Shown here in pieces: positions 34,279 through 46,689 of a DNA stretch of 64,000 bases. The DNA lies in NCBI RefSeq assembly GCF_020497125.1, contig NC_059073.1:9569225-9633224 (forward strand), in the 5' to 3' direction. Both the position numbers and the translations under genes were made by a program. Each line of letters begins with the position of its first letter. Position 1 is the first letter of the stretch. Under the pieces are notes generated by a model. That model was not told the DNA's origin and did not search any database. It saw only the letters and a program-made list of their open reading frames with translations. The DNA comes from Mauremys mutica (taxonomy: Eukaryota > Chordata > Testudines > Geoemydidae).

Positions 34279-34989
34279 AAATTAATTATAATAAAAATGT
34301 TTAGTACAGAAACTCCCCAACATAATGACCTCCCAAGATAGCAACAATGTGAGATAACAACCTTGGAAAATACTGCATTTTAAAAATCTTGGCCTACTGG
34401 GAAACATATTTATATAAGTTTCCATTCCCAGTCACAAATCTAGCATTCTGGAGCAAAGTGACTAAAATATAGTCCAACAAACAAATGTTTATTTAACATG
34501 CCCCTCACTTTTCCCTCCACCACTCCACTCTCTGGTGTTGTCCTTGGTCAGTGGAGACTCAGAGTTCAGAGGTGCTTTCACGTGAGTACACCTTCCAGGT
34601 GGGGGACAAAAAGGCACAGTTTGCTCTGGCCACGGCTGTTCGTTGTGCCACCGTTCACTCCACCGCTCTGTTGCCAATGGCCCTGCGCAGTCACCTTCTG
34701 CTGTCACCTGCCACTGTGACCTCTGCGAGTTGGTCTCTTGAGGTTCCACCAGCTCTCAGTGATTTCAGCTGAGCTCTCAGTGCGGGAACCTCGCTGCTAG
34801 TGCAGTCTGCGCTGTCTCTTACACAAAAACACTGTACCCACAGGAACACTGTCCCCACAACAGGACTAAGCACTTAGACCTGATTGTCAGTGATTTCAAC
34901 TGCAGTGGTCACTTAACAGAACAAAAGACGATGGAGCCTAATCAGCTCTGTCTTTAAACAGTGGAGAGGGACAGGTCCCCACCGTCTCT

Positions 34990-35160
34990 CTTGATGCTCC
35001 CAGTGCCGTACGTTATTCCCCACAGGGAGGTGGAGTACGGACAGCACTGGGAGAGCTCTCTCCCAGCGCTGGCGCTTTGACTACACTTAGCGCTTCAAAG
35101 CGCTGCCGTGGCAGCGCTGCCGCGGCAGCGCTTTGAAGTGCAAGTGTAGCCATAGCCTTA
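34990..35160. mobile_element. Small palindromic hAT-type element
   Basis: The right end gaagtgcaagtgtagccata then gccttag matches, inverted, the left-type end gactacacttagcgcttcaa then agcgctgcc. The interior is an imperfect palindrome of gcagcgctgccgcggcagcg. The end sequences resemble those of the element at 22382. The left boundary is uncertain; related palindromic sequence (cccagtgccgtacg ... cgtactccac-like) begins near 34995. Confidence 0.6.
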
Positions 35161-36212
35161 GACTTTGCTTACAAATCAGCATTTGAAATTATTAGGTTGG
35201 CCAACATCACCGAAATGAATGCACTGACATCATAAAAAACAGCTGTATAAGGAAGCAAGGAAGCTAGTCTATGTTCATACTTTTCAAATCTATTATACTT
35301 TTTCAGATACACATATTTTATCATACACTATATAAGCTTTTAAAGTGTGTATTAATGTTTCAGTTTAAATTCAGATTTCCAAACAGTCACTAAATTGGTA
35401 TGTAACTAGCTCACAAAACTAGGGGGGGTGTTGGGAAAATTCAGGGGGGGTGTACACCCCCCCTGGGGGGGGTGTAGGGAAATCACTGTGTGAGACCTCG
35501 GAGTTCAAGAGACTATACTGAAAATGTGCCAGACAAGTGTGGACTTTGGGGGTAATAAGCGTGCAGTGGATTTCCTGGGGAATCCTTAGGGAGATGCAAA
35601 TTCCCCAACTCCAGTTATGCAAACACCCAGCCTTTAGAAGCTGTGCCCTGGGTATGGGTCATTGTCTGCTGATTACCTGTCACAGAAAACCAAGATCAAA
35701 GAAGATAAAGAAATGGCTGATCTGCCCAGTCAGTGTTCTGGTTCAGGGTCTAAGATGGATGGGCTTGTAACCATGGGGAAAACCCAGTTATGGGTTTTGA
35801 AGGACTGAGACCTACCAGCATCCTAGGTTGACATTGGGGGTGACCTCTGATAAGTTTTATAGCATGCTTGCAGATTCTTTTATTGTTTTAATGTGCTTTC
35901 TCCATAATGCTTTTTCCTTAAGAATAAATGTGCTTGCTTAGAAAGAACTGTATGGCAACTGGTAACTGCTAGCAGTACACTGATCATAGCCCTTGGAGAG
36001 AAAGGACAGTGCAGGTGCTGGCTGATAGGGAGCCTGGCTTGCTGAGGTTATCACAGTGTAAGGAAGGGAGCTGTGCAGTCTTAAAATCTCTGCTCAGGAA
36101 AGAGTGAGACACAAATCTCCACCCAAGAGAGGTGAGGGCTGGGAATACCCTTGGTGGACTGCAGAGTGGGAAATACAGGTATAGTTGCCCTGAAACTGTG
36201 ACGGGGTGGACA

Positions 36213-36330
36213 AGTACCGTTATCGCCAGGTCACGGATGGGGATCTGAGGCTGAGAGAGTCTATGACAGAACGAGGAACTGAAACCAACTCGTTTGAATT
36301 CCCAGCCAATCTCTTACCCTCAAGACCAAC
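36213..36330 (-). mobile_element. MIR copy, minus strand
   Basis: The plus strand reads gttatcgccaggtcacggat, ggggatctgaggctgagaga and gtctatgacagaacgaggaa followed by ctgaaacc, which is reverse MIR with diverged positions. A caagaccaa head follows. It directly abuts the probable LTR. Confidence 0.6.
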
Positions 36331-39300
36331 CTTCCCCTAAGACAGTCTGTCTCTGCAAGTTCAAGGAGTGACGTTTCCTGAGAAGCACTGAATGTAAATG
36401 GCTGGGAACTCACTAACAAAAACTCCTGCCACGGTAAGATCACCCGGTCGCTGGTTGCGTTTGAACTGAAAACACACACAGCTTTCATCCGCGGGTTACA
36501 AAATCAATTACTTAAAAAAATTAAACAAACTATCTCAGGTTAAAAGAAAAACAGCCGTGGGCTCCAATGGAAAAACATTTCCTATTAAACCTGCCTTCAA
36601 GCCCCTACGGCCAACTTTTACAAGAGCTATTCTAGCCATCAAAGAGGGATTTCACCTGCCTGGGGTAGTAAAGGATCATTATCCCTTCAGCTTAACTGTT
36701 GCTCCACTTAATGCATGGGGCCTGGACGAGCAGGCAGCTCCATTACAGTTACTTTATAGAACAGAATTCATAGAAGGCAGCTTTCATCCCGGGGCTCTCC
36801 CACAGCGCTTGATCAAGCAGTGGGTAAGATATTGATGGCGCCGTGCTAGGGAGCAGCAATCGCCAGCTCTGCAAATTGCTCGCACTCATGCCTGGACATT
36901 AGATGTTGGTGTCTAAGTGACAGAATATAGGCCGGGACACTGGGGTCAACCCTTCGTTACACAAGGAATCGTACTTAGCACATAGATAGACAGCACTTTA
37001 CAACTTCAAAGCACTAGGCAGACATTAACTATATTTTCTGTAGCAGTCCAGAGTCTTCGTAGTGATATACAGACTAATGATATATTCTAGTTTGGCAAAT
37101 CCACTCATCATAAGATTTAGAAAAGGCAGAATGTGGTCTCTTTAACCTGTTGAAATGGTAATGTTTCAATACCTAACAAGAGATTTCGCTTGATTCTGTT
37201 TCCCTAAATTCCTCTCCAGATACCTGTTAGACCCCTTATCCATTTGAAGAGGGAAACACAGCAATGATGAAAGCTGAGAAAGGCAACCCGCAGAACCAAC
37301 TTTGTGTGTCCTCCCAGACCATTCAGAAAGGCCAGTTAATGTGGGATCAGTTAATCAACCAGTTAATGATCCCCAGTTAATGTGGGATCAGACTAAAACT
37401 GTGGGGGATCTTGAGCGACACACTGACATTTATGAGGAGATAGTGGACATTTATTTGATTAGTGCTTAAATGCTAAGACAGTCTCCACCCATCTCGGTAT
37501 AAATGGATTTCACTAGTCTGTCCTATGTCCATAAAATCCTTCATTTTCAGTTTTTACAGAAAAATTTCAGGGTTTTACAAAAGATATTAATCTGTTATTT
37601 AATGATTTTCACCCAAATTTTGGACCACTCAAGTAAATAAAAATACTGATTATGTTAAGAAAATCCAGTACATGACAATAGGTAGATGTGTTTAGGTTAA
37701 TAAGAAGTTAGGCTGAGTGTAACCGTGAGGTTGTCTGTTAAAGCAAGACAATGTAGTGGAAGATACACACCTATACGTGCATGCGGGTGTGTATGTGTAC
37801 GTACCATTGATGTACGCTTCATAAAATAAAGTATAGCATGAAACTGCTTTTACTTTCAGTATTTTTACTTTTGTCTCTTTGCTGCTTTTCTTCCTGTCCT
37901 CCCGTCACCCAATATTAACCCAGATATTTACCCAGAAAACTGTGAAGTTAATTTTTGGCACTGATTGTCAGCCATTTTTTAAATTTTTTGTAATAGGCAC
38001 TGATAAATTCCCAGGACATTTTAAATAAAATGAGAACTGAAAAAGAAAGGCCTTGCCTGTCCTGGAGATGTAGCTCACACCGCACGGAGAGATGTGCTCA
38101 GTGCTAAGCCCCACCACCCACTTCATTACGCTGGAAGTTGAGGGCTCTCCACCAGCACTTCACAGGCTCAGACCCCCTAGGCTGGGATGCGGCTGGGATG
38201 TTATGGTCACGATACGGTAGTGCCTCATCAAAACGTGGTGCAGCGTCCCTATGCAGGAGAGGCGCAGCTTTGTCACAGGTTGATTTAGCACCCTGGCACA
38301 AAGATGCAAGCGTTGCAGTGCACTGCGGAAACACCTGGCTTCTTGTGCTGGATGTTTGCGGGCAGGCAGCAAAGCAATGATGCTAACGGGCACTCTCCAA
38401 GGATGCCTGACTGTCGTCTAAAGCCCTGTTTGCACTATGACCTAGTTTTAACCCATGAGTGGCACAGTTGTCTCTAAACATGGTTTGTCTTCACGCGCGA
38501 CATGGCTAATGGACGTGGCTAGTAAAGGTAGCAAGCTAACATAGCCAGTCGGTTGCCTAGGGTGGCATATAGTTTCCTTCCTGTAACCGACATGGTATAT
38601 TTAGACATAAACTCCTAACTGAGCTTTGGTATTTGGTTTGGCCAGTCCTTCTTCCTCCCAATTGTGTGTGCTAGGGCACCCCAGAGTGCATTGCCCCATG
38701 CGCTGCTGATGTCGCTCTTTATGCCAGTCCTTCAGGTGTTCTATCTCCCTGCTGAGGCACTATGGGATAGCTGCCCAGTCCGTCCAACAATGCACCAAGA
38801 CTTGGTTGCATTGAGAGAAAAGCAGCTGCATAGGCACAACTCCACTTTGTTTTGTTGTGGCTGGGGTTAGGTGAGCGTGTTGTGCTATTTACTAAAAGAC
38901 AGTTGTACTCATGGCACCCTGAAAAACCTGCAGGGAGAAAACGCCATAGGAATGGAAATGTGGTGTGGAGAACCTTGCAGACCCATTGTCCCTGAGAACC
39001 TGCAACGTGCTACGGAGGTGCTCTCCGTCTGCTCCCCACCTGCCATTCTCTTTCTGAGGGAAGGTCACAGATCCGTGTGTGCCTGCCGCCATTCCAGATG
39101 CAAGCAGTTTGAGCTCTGAACTTTGAGCAGTCCCTGGTCAGCTGCATGGATCTGACAGCATGCCTAATACTAAACTCAGGCCTTGCTAATGCAGTATAAA
39201 TGTCAGGCTTGTCTGCTTTCAAACAGGTAGAAAAAACAAGGGCAAAGGCTACCGGGCCCTTTACGTTGATCCCATTTGACTAATAATTGGATCCATGTTC

Positions 39301-42300
39301 TACCAGATCTGACACTGACAGTGCAATTTAGCATGTGCCCAACATCACTGGCCTTAAACACTTCTTCCCACTGGAAGCACGGCATTGAATACAACCAGCA
39401 GGCTCTGGTGCCTCTGTAACTGCAAAGACTTACAAAATGGCATATGAGCTGTCTTGGAGGGAGATGCAGACTGGAGGGTTTATTGAGAGACAGAGAGAGA
39501 GAGAGAGACAATGAGAACTTGATTCTGCCTGTGAATGTCATTCTCAGGAATTTAACAAGCTCGATTAAGCAGCTTTAAATCCCACTTCAGTTAACTCAAG
39601 TGCACCCAAATGAGCCGTATCCCTTCTGTGTTTTAAACCCTGCCCGTTTTCCAGCCCACCTGGGCAGTATCTCGGTCATCCTCTTCCATTCTTACCATGG
39701 ATTTTGGCGGGAGGAGATGCTACATTAAAGTGTATTGTCAGAATAATAACAGTTATTTGTTTACTTTTCAAACCACCTCCCATCATTCGTCTGTCTCAAT
39801 GGTCATACATACTCAGTTTTCAAGTCAAAATGTGGTATCCCTTTGTGCTAATGCAGCAAACTCCATCGGGGATCTGAAAACCAAGTGGTTTTTTTTTTTC
39901 CTGCTTCTTAGTTGATCATAAGGATCCTATCCTCAGAGAATTCAGCTGGCTCTCCCATAAGTATACGGGTTTTCCCAGTGAGTCAGCAGGAAAGAACAGT
40001 TGTTTTAGTCAGTTAACAGAGCACATATGCCCCAAAGACACAGAGGTTACGGAAGACGGTGTTGTTTCTTTTACAATAGTAGGTTGTAGATTTTGTGCAT
40101 TGATTACATCAATTCAAATCTGTAGTTAACCACTGCACTAGTGCAAAATGGGACTTTCCCCAGTGTGATAGTCCAGGATAAATTTTATGTTAGTGCAGTG
40201 CAGGCACTCTGGGGGTTTACACTGTATCAGTGCAGGTCCTTTCCTCCCCATAGGCAGGGCCTAAGCTAAACATTTCTCCAGCGAGGCTTGTAGAGGGCAA
40301 TCTAACAACAGCTCCTTTAATGTGCATGATGAATTAGTTACCTGAGGGGACAGGCTGCAGCAAGTGACCTTTCAGATGCAAGACCGTCCTCGCCACAGCT
40401 TGAGTTACTCTGTGCTGTCTGCAGACAGGACCCGGGAATCTATCATTATAAATCCAATGCAGGAAGCGATTATTAAAAGCTATAGACCCAGAGCCTGGCC
40501 CGGTTCGTTTGCTGATCCGGTACCAGCGTCAGCAGGCTATTGTAGGGATAGGTACCCTGGCTGTTCCTATACCTGTGGGTCACTGGCACTGCATTCCGTC
40601 TCCTCCACAGCTCTCTGCTCTGCTGGTTTTCTCCGTGACAGCTCCTTCCAGTCAACCTTTCCAAAACACTGACCTAGTGACACCATTCCCTTTCCCCATC
40701 CCCCGCCCCCCAGTGAGCCTCCAATTAAAGCCCAATTGCCTCCGTACAAAAGGGGCTCTGTCGGGTTCATTCATGGAGGAACAAGCGGCCTGAATAGGTT
40801 TGGGCACAGTGGAAGCCGTGAAACAGTGTGGTCTTGTGTTCAGGTTGAATGGCGGCAGGGAGGAGGGAGTGGGGGCAGGGCGTTGATTCAGTTAAAGTAA
40901 TTTTTGAGTCCTTCTGGGAAGTTGGAGGGGAGGCAGGCGGGAAGGGAAGGGAGTGAAGGGGAGTTTCTTCTTAAACGAAACTCTGCAACAGACAAATAAG
41001 ACATTTCTCCCTCTAACGTGACTGCCAGGTGGAAAAGGGAAATGCCAGGTTTAAACCAGCTAATTGCAATGTGCATTGTTCAAAGCTATTTTGCTGTTAA
41101 GGTCCTCTATAAGGATGAGAGGGGTGTGGACCCTGTGACTTCCTGATGCTCCCTCCAGATCCCGAACCAGGACTTCAGAATAACCCAGGAAGAGACCAGT
41201 CCCCAAAGAACCCACCCCCATTCGTGTTGTGCCACCGTAGTGTGTGCTGGGTAGATACTCACAGAGTACAGACATGGGGCCTGATTCTCCATTGCTTTGC
41301 ACCTTGTGGAGTCCTTTATGGAGTAAGGATTGGAGAACTGGCTCTTATAAGGTACCCAAGAAATTCCTTGGGGATCATGACATCAGGCCCCTTACTAGTT
41401 GTTTTAATTTACCTGCTAGTTAATCCTCATTTGGCAGTCCTCTGAGCAACGGATCATGTAAACAAGAAGACAGGCAGGATTCCAGACACAATCCTGACCC
41501 TTAAAAACTACATCTATTCTATAAGGAGGGTCCTTCTATACAGGTTCTCAGTGTTATTCAATAGAATTCATCCTGCAGTGCAGGAACTATTTACTAGGAG
41601 AAGAAGAAGTTAAAAGACCAGGACTGTAATTCTCCAGCGAGTGGGGGGAAAAACATTTTTACACAGGATAGCTCTGTTTACGGCAAGCTGCTCCCATGTG
41701 CTCTCCCTCTGTACTGTCAGGGCTGCAGGCACCAAGCTCCTCTCTCCTGGGTCAATCTGTGCTGCAGTGCTAAGAAACTGGGATAAGCTATTTTACCGAA
41801 TAATGCTGGACATTGGCCAGTTCCATTAAGGCAAGACTTTCACTTGTATCCGTAAGAACTCTGCAGAGCATGGGTTGGAGTTGTTGGTGTGAGCTGTCCG
41901 GCAATAATCTACCACAATGATGCCCTATGTATGGGACAGAATTAGAGATTTAAAAGATCTATAGCAATTGATTATTTTATCCAGCCAGCTCAACTCTATG
42001 CAGGATTGTTCCGCACAGTATATATTCCAGTGCGTGGCCAGTCTACATTTAAAGTGGAGAAAGCAACAGTTCTGAGGCAGAGATGAATAAACAGTTAGCT
42101 ACAAGTAAATGAGCCAACAAATTAGCATTTTTTCCACTCACTGATTAAAATTTCATGGAATTTATTCATTATTTTCATTGATTCAGCTGATTTTTTTTAA
42201 TGCTGCATTAATCATAAATAGTTCTCTGTGATTAGTTATTTATGGCATGCTCATAAGTTGGTACGGGTCAAATAAGTCACATGTGGTTGCTACTGCTCCT

Positions 42301-42449
42301 TGATTGGATAAGCACAAAAGCCCTTCTGGCACAAATACTCATGTGCACACATGTAAAATTCAGTTCATGCTAATCCTCACACAAGCAAGCTTGCAATTCA
42401 TGCCAGTGAAACTCAGCCTTGTGGAAAACAAATGCAGAAAGGGTTTGCG
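36331..42449. other. Long mostly unannotated stretch
   Basis: Small features only. A SINE/LINE-tail-like segment lies at 36966-37035 (agcactttacaacttcaaag). A partial duplication of ccagttaatgtgggatcag occurs at 37331-37392. Alternating purine-pyrimidine runs occur at 37770-37805. The segment 38756-38790 (tatgggatagctgcccagtc) resembles hAT interiors. A GA repeat is at 39486-39510. The block at 42080-42260 is AT-rich, repeat-free and a candidate conserved element. No coding frame is convincing. Confidence 0.3.
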
Positions 42450-42600
42450 CACAATCATTATTATTATTTGTATTGCAGGAGGCCTGAGAGGTCCCATTGA
42501 GGAATCAGGGGCCCTTTGTGCTAAGTACTGTACACACACAAATCACAAAGGGGGACCCTGCCACCATGACCTAACAGCAAGTCAAGAGGCACACCTGAAC
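42450..42600 (-). mobile_element. MIR-type SINE, minus strand
   Basis: The plus strand begins ttattattatttgtattgca, then ggaggcctgagaggtcccat, tgaggaatcaggggcccttt and gtgctaagtactgtacacac. This is the reverse complement of the SINE tail at 43775-44030 and 8650-8705. The head side is poorly defined. Confidence 0.7.
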
Positions 42601-43218
42601 AACCAAATCAATTTCATTTACAAATCTGAGTGAATATTGGCAAAAGATTTTTATTTTATGTTATGCAATATTTACCGATCTCTGTGCCTTTGGGAGACTG
42701 ATCCATGTTCAACAGACTCCTTTCAGGAAATATTTCTTAATAGTGGAAGAGATTTTCAAAAGAACCTAACTGATTTAGGAGCACAAATCAACAGAAACTC
42801 AATGTGTTATGTGAGAGTTTCAATAGGATGAGTGTTCCTACGTCACTTTTGAAAACTGCACCCGGTAAGTGTAGCGAGTCCCTTTGCTTTTTTCATCCTT
42901 TTGCTCCTTGGTATAGCCCCTGGTTCCACCACCCTAAATAATCCCTCTCCCTGCATGACATTTAAACTCTTCAGAACTTATCTCCATTGGCTCAAGTAGA
43001 TGTGTCAAAGCCATTGCTCGCCTGGACAGTTCTTCTACCACTGCCCAACTTAGTATCATGGGCTGGGCATCAACTGCCCAATGCACCTAGTAACAGTGAG
43101 AAAGTGTTTTGCTAATTGAAAGGGGTGTCGGCGTGTGTGTTGGAGGGTGGTAGAATGGGTTGTCTTTGCAGATTTCAGTCCTTGGGCTCCCATCACATTG
43201 TGTTGCTACTGTTGGACA
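42601..43218. other. Unannotated stretch
   Basis: Nothing recognised. Confidence 0.35.
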
Positions 43219-43310
43219 TTATAGAACCATAGACTATAGGGCTTGAAGGGACATCAAGAATCCATCCCCTCTTCCCCCCACTGTGTTGAGGCAGGATAAT
43301 TATTCCATTA
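43219..43310 (-). mobile_element. CR1 3' terminal fragment
   Basis: The plus strand ttatagaaccatagactata then gggcttgaagggacatcaag is a diverged reverse CR1 terminus, followed by actgtgttgaggcaggataa. Confidence 0.75.
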
Positions 43311-43425
43311 TCCTTGATTTATCAGGTGCAGAATAAACAAAGGCCTGATCACAGACACTAGAACAAACATAACAAGTTAGCAGGATCCCCCACTCAGCGG
43401 CCAGACTTTCAGTGCATATGCAGCC

Positions 43426-43500
43426 TATGCAATGCAGCGGCTCAATCTCAAACCACAACCCTTGTGGCGCAGAGGTCGGTCTCCCGCTAGGCTAAGGAAG
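43426..43500 (-). repeat. tRNA-like SINE head (weak)
   Basis: On the minus strand the segment reads ttagcctagcggg, resembling an A box, and 30 bases on ggttgtggtttgagattgag, resembling a B box. It could be the head of a tRNA-derived SINE. The match is loose. Confidence 0.25.
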
Positions 43501-43774
43501 TACTAGTAGGAGCTCGGATGAGCTCATTTCAGATGGAAGATGCTCTCTCTATATTTTATGGCAGGCAACCAAATAGCATGTTGTTAATGAATTGGCTGGT
43601 GCATATGGGAACCACTGGCTTCTGCTAGACTGAATCAGAATGGCTCAAATGTAGGCCATAGACCCTATATTGCTGGAGATTCTCCTTTGTTTGGGTGGTA
43701 GGGAAACCTGTTCCATTAAAGCAGTAGGATCTGAGTTTGTACCCACTGTTACCCAGTAGCCGTGGAGTTCCTAT

Positions 43775-44030
43775 ATTACCACGTGGTTATGCCACTGGTC
43801 TAGGAATCAGCAAACCTGGGCTTAATTCCCAACTCTGCCACAGACTCCCTGTGTGACCGTGGGCAAATCACACTCTGTTCCTCATCTGTAGCACAGAGAC
43901 AATACTTTCTTTGTCTGCCTTGCCAAGCTAGAGCATCAGCTCTTGAGAGACTGTCTCTTGCTATGCGTCTGCACAATGCCTGGCACAATGGAACCCAATC
44001 TCAGCAGGGACCCATAATACAAAAGAGAAT
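43775..44030 (+). mobile_element. MIR/CORE-SINE, near-complete
   Basis: The head is ccacgtggttatgccactgg and tctaggaatcagcaaacctg. The core is tcccaactctgccacagact, then ccctgtgtgaccgtgggcaa. The tail is gtctgcacaatgcctggcac, then aatggaacccaatctcagca. All three parts are in order on the plus strand. Confidence 0.85.
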
Positions 44031-45078
44031 AAGTTATAATATTGTAAATTACCTCCTCATTTCCCATAGAGAGAGGAACGACAAGCTCACGACACTCCTC
44101 ATGATGAACGGAACAGGAGCTTGGCCTGGGGTGCACGGAGGCTGGTACAGGTGAACACTAACGTTAGGAGGTCACCTTCCAGTAGATCACCCAGAGCGCA
44201 TACACAGACAGGCCTTTGAAATTCACCTCCGCAGCACTGGGAATCCATCAGCTCAGGGTTTACCAGGCACCACATCTCTTGCGTGCAAGCCCCGGTTTTT
44301 CACTTTAAGTATCAGATGACATAAAGAACATCTGGCCCAGCGGTATGAAAAAAAGAATGGTTCACCTTTTTTTCCCCCTAACAGTATTTCATTACTCCCT
44401 CAACAAGTCAAATGTGAGCCATAAAGGGAACCTGCTGAGATGGGAGGCCTTGTCAGTCTGAATGAAGTGAATTATGCCTGAGAAAGGTACAAGTAGCTGT
44501 ATCATTAACAGCCATTGGTAATAAAAAAATGCAGCTCTCTCACCTTTAGGGGATTCAAGTCGCTGACATTTTAATTAACAAGGTTCACTTCTCCCAGCGC
44601 CAGATCTGGCTGCCACACATACTCCCTCCTTGCTCTAAAGCATGAGTGACAGCTGTCCTTCGCCCTGCACGACCACCGGGCTATGTAGAGAAGTGCCCCT
44701 GTATATCACACTTGGGCTGGCCTCAGAGCAAAGCAAGCAGGAGAGTTGCTTCCTGCAGTTGATAAACCTCCCTCCATAGATGCCAAGGAAAAACCAGATG
44801 AAAGGAAACCGTCTGCTGCCAGCCCATCCATGCTGTCAACAAAGAAAGGTCACTGCAACCTATGGGTGAGGCCTGTGATGTACAAACACAGGAGTAACTG
44901 GGGAGATGTGTAGCTTTTGAGAGATGGGAAAGGAAGGCTGGGGGGTGAGGGAAGAACACTGTACAGAAGGTGGGAGTCACCCCGGGCAGAAGACAGGCAC
45001 AAGTCCCTTTTAAGCAGTGCACAGGACTTGCACTGCCTCTTTGCAAAGGGATGGATATTGAATTATATTCAGTGGTTT
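44031..45078. other. Unannotated; possible conserved block
   Basis: Positions 44340-44600 are repeat-free and carry TAATTAAC-type and CATTAACAGC motifs (attttaattaacaaggttca, gtatcattaacagccattgg), a candidate conserved enhancer. No gene is seen. Confidence 0.3.
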
Positions 45079-46110
45079 TCATAGAGTTTAAGGCCAGAAG
45101 GGACCAACAGATCATCCAGTTTGACTTTCTGTATAACACAGGACATTACATTTCTGTACTGTATCCCTGTACTAAGCCCAAAGACTTTACTTAGGCCAAA
45201 GCATTTCAGTCCTTAGGAGACTAAGCTGTGTGCCACAAGCAGAGAACAGGAGTGACCAAGGTGCCACCAATGCCTGAGGTCCTTGCAGTGGCAGGGGATT
45301 GATTAGGTGAGATATGCCCAGATGACCCCATCAAGCAAACCAAACCTTATGCTGCAGAGGAAGGCAAAAAGAAACCCAACGTCCGGGGCGGGGGGGGGGA
45401 ATTCCTTCCTGACCCCAAATCTGGTGATCAGTAGAACTCCGAGCATGTAAGCAAGACACAGCAGCCAGACATCTGGGAAGGATTCTCTAGATCACTCAGG
45501 GCTCCAGTCTACCCTATCCAGTGTCCCATCTCCAGCTGTGGCCAATCACTGATGTTTCAAGGGAAAGCGGGAAAAAGCAACAACCCCCACTGCCAGAATA
45601 CTTCCAGCCAATTGTGCATCATGGAAAAAAATCCTTCAGTACTGGCTGGAGCCCTGAAGCATGAGATTTGATTGTAGCCATTATCTTTATGTACCACTGC
45701 AAGTAAGTGTTGTGAGCATGTGCAGGGGGATGCAGGTGACCCTGTTCTCCCCACGATGGAAGGAAATGAACAGGGAGGACCCCTGGATTCCAAGACTCCA
45801 AAGCCAGAAGAGAACACCATGACTCCTGCCCTACCTGACCCCACATACCCAGGCCACAGAATTTCTCCCTGAAGCTGGATTAAAGGTCTAACTTCATCTT
45901 CCAGCCCTTGGATCTGCTTATGCCTTTCATAGCAAGGTTGCCAATGCCCTCGTTATCAGATCTCTTTTCCACGGGTAAATTCCTACACACCCACCACCTC
46001 TCAACCTCCTCTTTAACGAGCTGAATAAGCTGAGCTCCTTGAGCCTCACCATGTACAGCTTGTTCTCCAGCTCTGGATCATGTCTCTGGTTACATGGCCA
46101 GCGCTGCCCT
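45079..46110 (-). mobile_element. CR1 LINE with long 3' UTR, minus strand
   Basis: The plus strand starts tcatagagtttaaggccaga then agggaccaacagatcatcca, a reverse CR1 terminus. A long non-coding stretch follows. At 45850-46100 the reverse of the coding end is visible (cttcatcttccagcccttgg, ctgaataagctgagctcctt, ttctccagctctggatcatg). A G-run of about ten bases occurs at 45388. Confidence 0.8.
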
Positions 46111-46194
46111 AGAGGTTTAGCTCATAACTGACTCCTATTTGCTTTCCCCCCCCGATGAGCCCAAGTAGCACTGTGTAACAAACCAGGGACATAT

Positions 46195-46275
46195 GCTACA
46201 TAGGTACCCGGGTTGTCATTGAGGCTTGAATCCAGGATCTACAGAACACGCCATGACCACTACAGCCGGAGAACT
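46195..46275 (-). repeat. tRNA-like SINE head (weak)
   Basis: On the minus strand, ctgtagtggtca resembles an A box and ggattcaagcctcaatgaca a B box, about 30 bases apart. A tRNA-derived SINE head is likely but diverged. Confidence 0.3.
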
Positions 46276-46395
46276 CCCATAGAGAAAATAACAGGCTGCC
46301 ACAGTCACTGGGGCTAGGCATCACTGGGAAGCATCATCACAGACACTCAGCCAATGTATTACCATTGGTTCTGTGACCAGCATGGGGTCCCTTCT

Positions 46396-46673
46396 CTAGG
46401 GGCTTGTCTACACTTGTCAGGGGATCCATGAGCAGCGATTAATGCATCGGCAGTCGATTTAGCGGGTCTAGTGAAGACCTGCTAAATCGACCGCAGACCG
46501 CTTTCCCGTCCTCCACCAGATCAAGAAAAGTAAGGGGAGTCGACGGGAGGGCGTCTACCATCGACATCACATAGTGTGGACCCTGCGATAAGTAGATCTA
46601 AGCTACGTCGATTCACGTAACTCAAATTGCATAGCTTAGATCGAATTTTCCCTGTAGTGTAGGCATGGCCTAG
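46396..46673. mobile_element. hAT-type MITE with internal hairpin
   Basis: The left end ctaggggcttgtctacac and right end gtgtaggcatggcctagg form inverted ends. Inside, gtcgatttagcgggtct is mirrored by agacctgctaaatcgac around agtga, giving a strong hairpin at 46455-46493. CTAGG flanks both sides and may be part of a diverged 8-bp duplication. Confidence 0.75.
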
Positions 46674-46689
46674 GTGAGATGATTTTTTT

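Larger units (their letters stand above)
32837..35488 (+). mobile_element. hAT transposon copy with perfect 8-bp target duplication
   Basis: The left end cagtggtttccc and right end gggaaatcactg are a 12-bp inverted repeat with one mismatch. tgtgagac flanks both sides exactly (32829-32836 and 35489-35496). Just inside each end lie G-rich repeats (ttagggggggtgttcg on the left, aactagggggggtgttggga on the right). The 2.65-kb length comes largely from nested insertions: a CR1 at 33080-34278 and a palindromic element near 34990-35160. No transposase frame was seen. Sequence from 34279 to 34989 is unassigned and may be original body or another insert. Confidence 0.88.
32397..36212 (+). mobile_element. 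Probable LTR, split by a hAT transposon
   Basis: Sequence on either side of the hAT copy (32837-35488) is continuous once one copy of its 8-bp duplication is removed. The right part contains an AATAAA-type signal in aagaataaatgtgcttgctt at about 35920 and has the texture of U3-R-U5. The best boundary pair is agtac at 32392-32396 and again at 36213-36217, with TG at the left edge and CA at the right. That gives an LTR of about 1,150 bp. The termini lack longer inverted repeats and another left edge, near 32790 (tgtaggctggaattgtaggt), is possible. Confidence 0.45.

Noticed and set aside
37331..37392. CRISPR-like or satellite array from repeated ccagttaatgtgggatcag
   Set aside because: Only two copies; a local duplication in a vertebrate genome.
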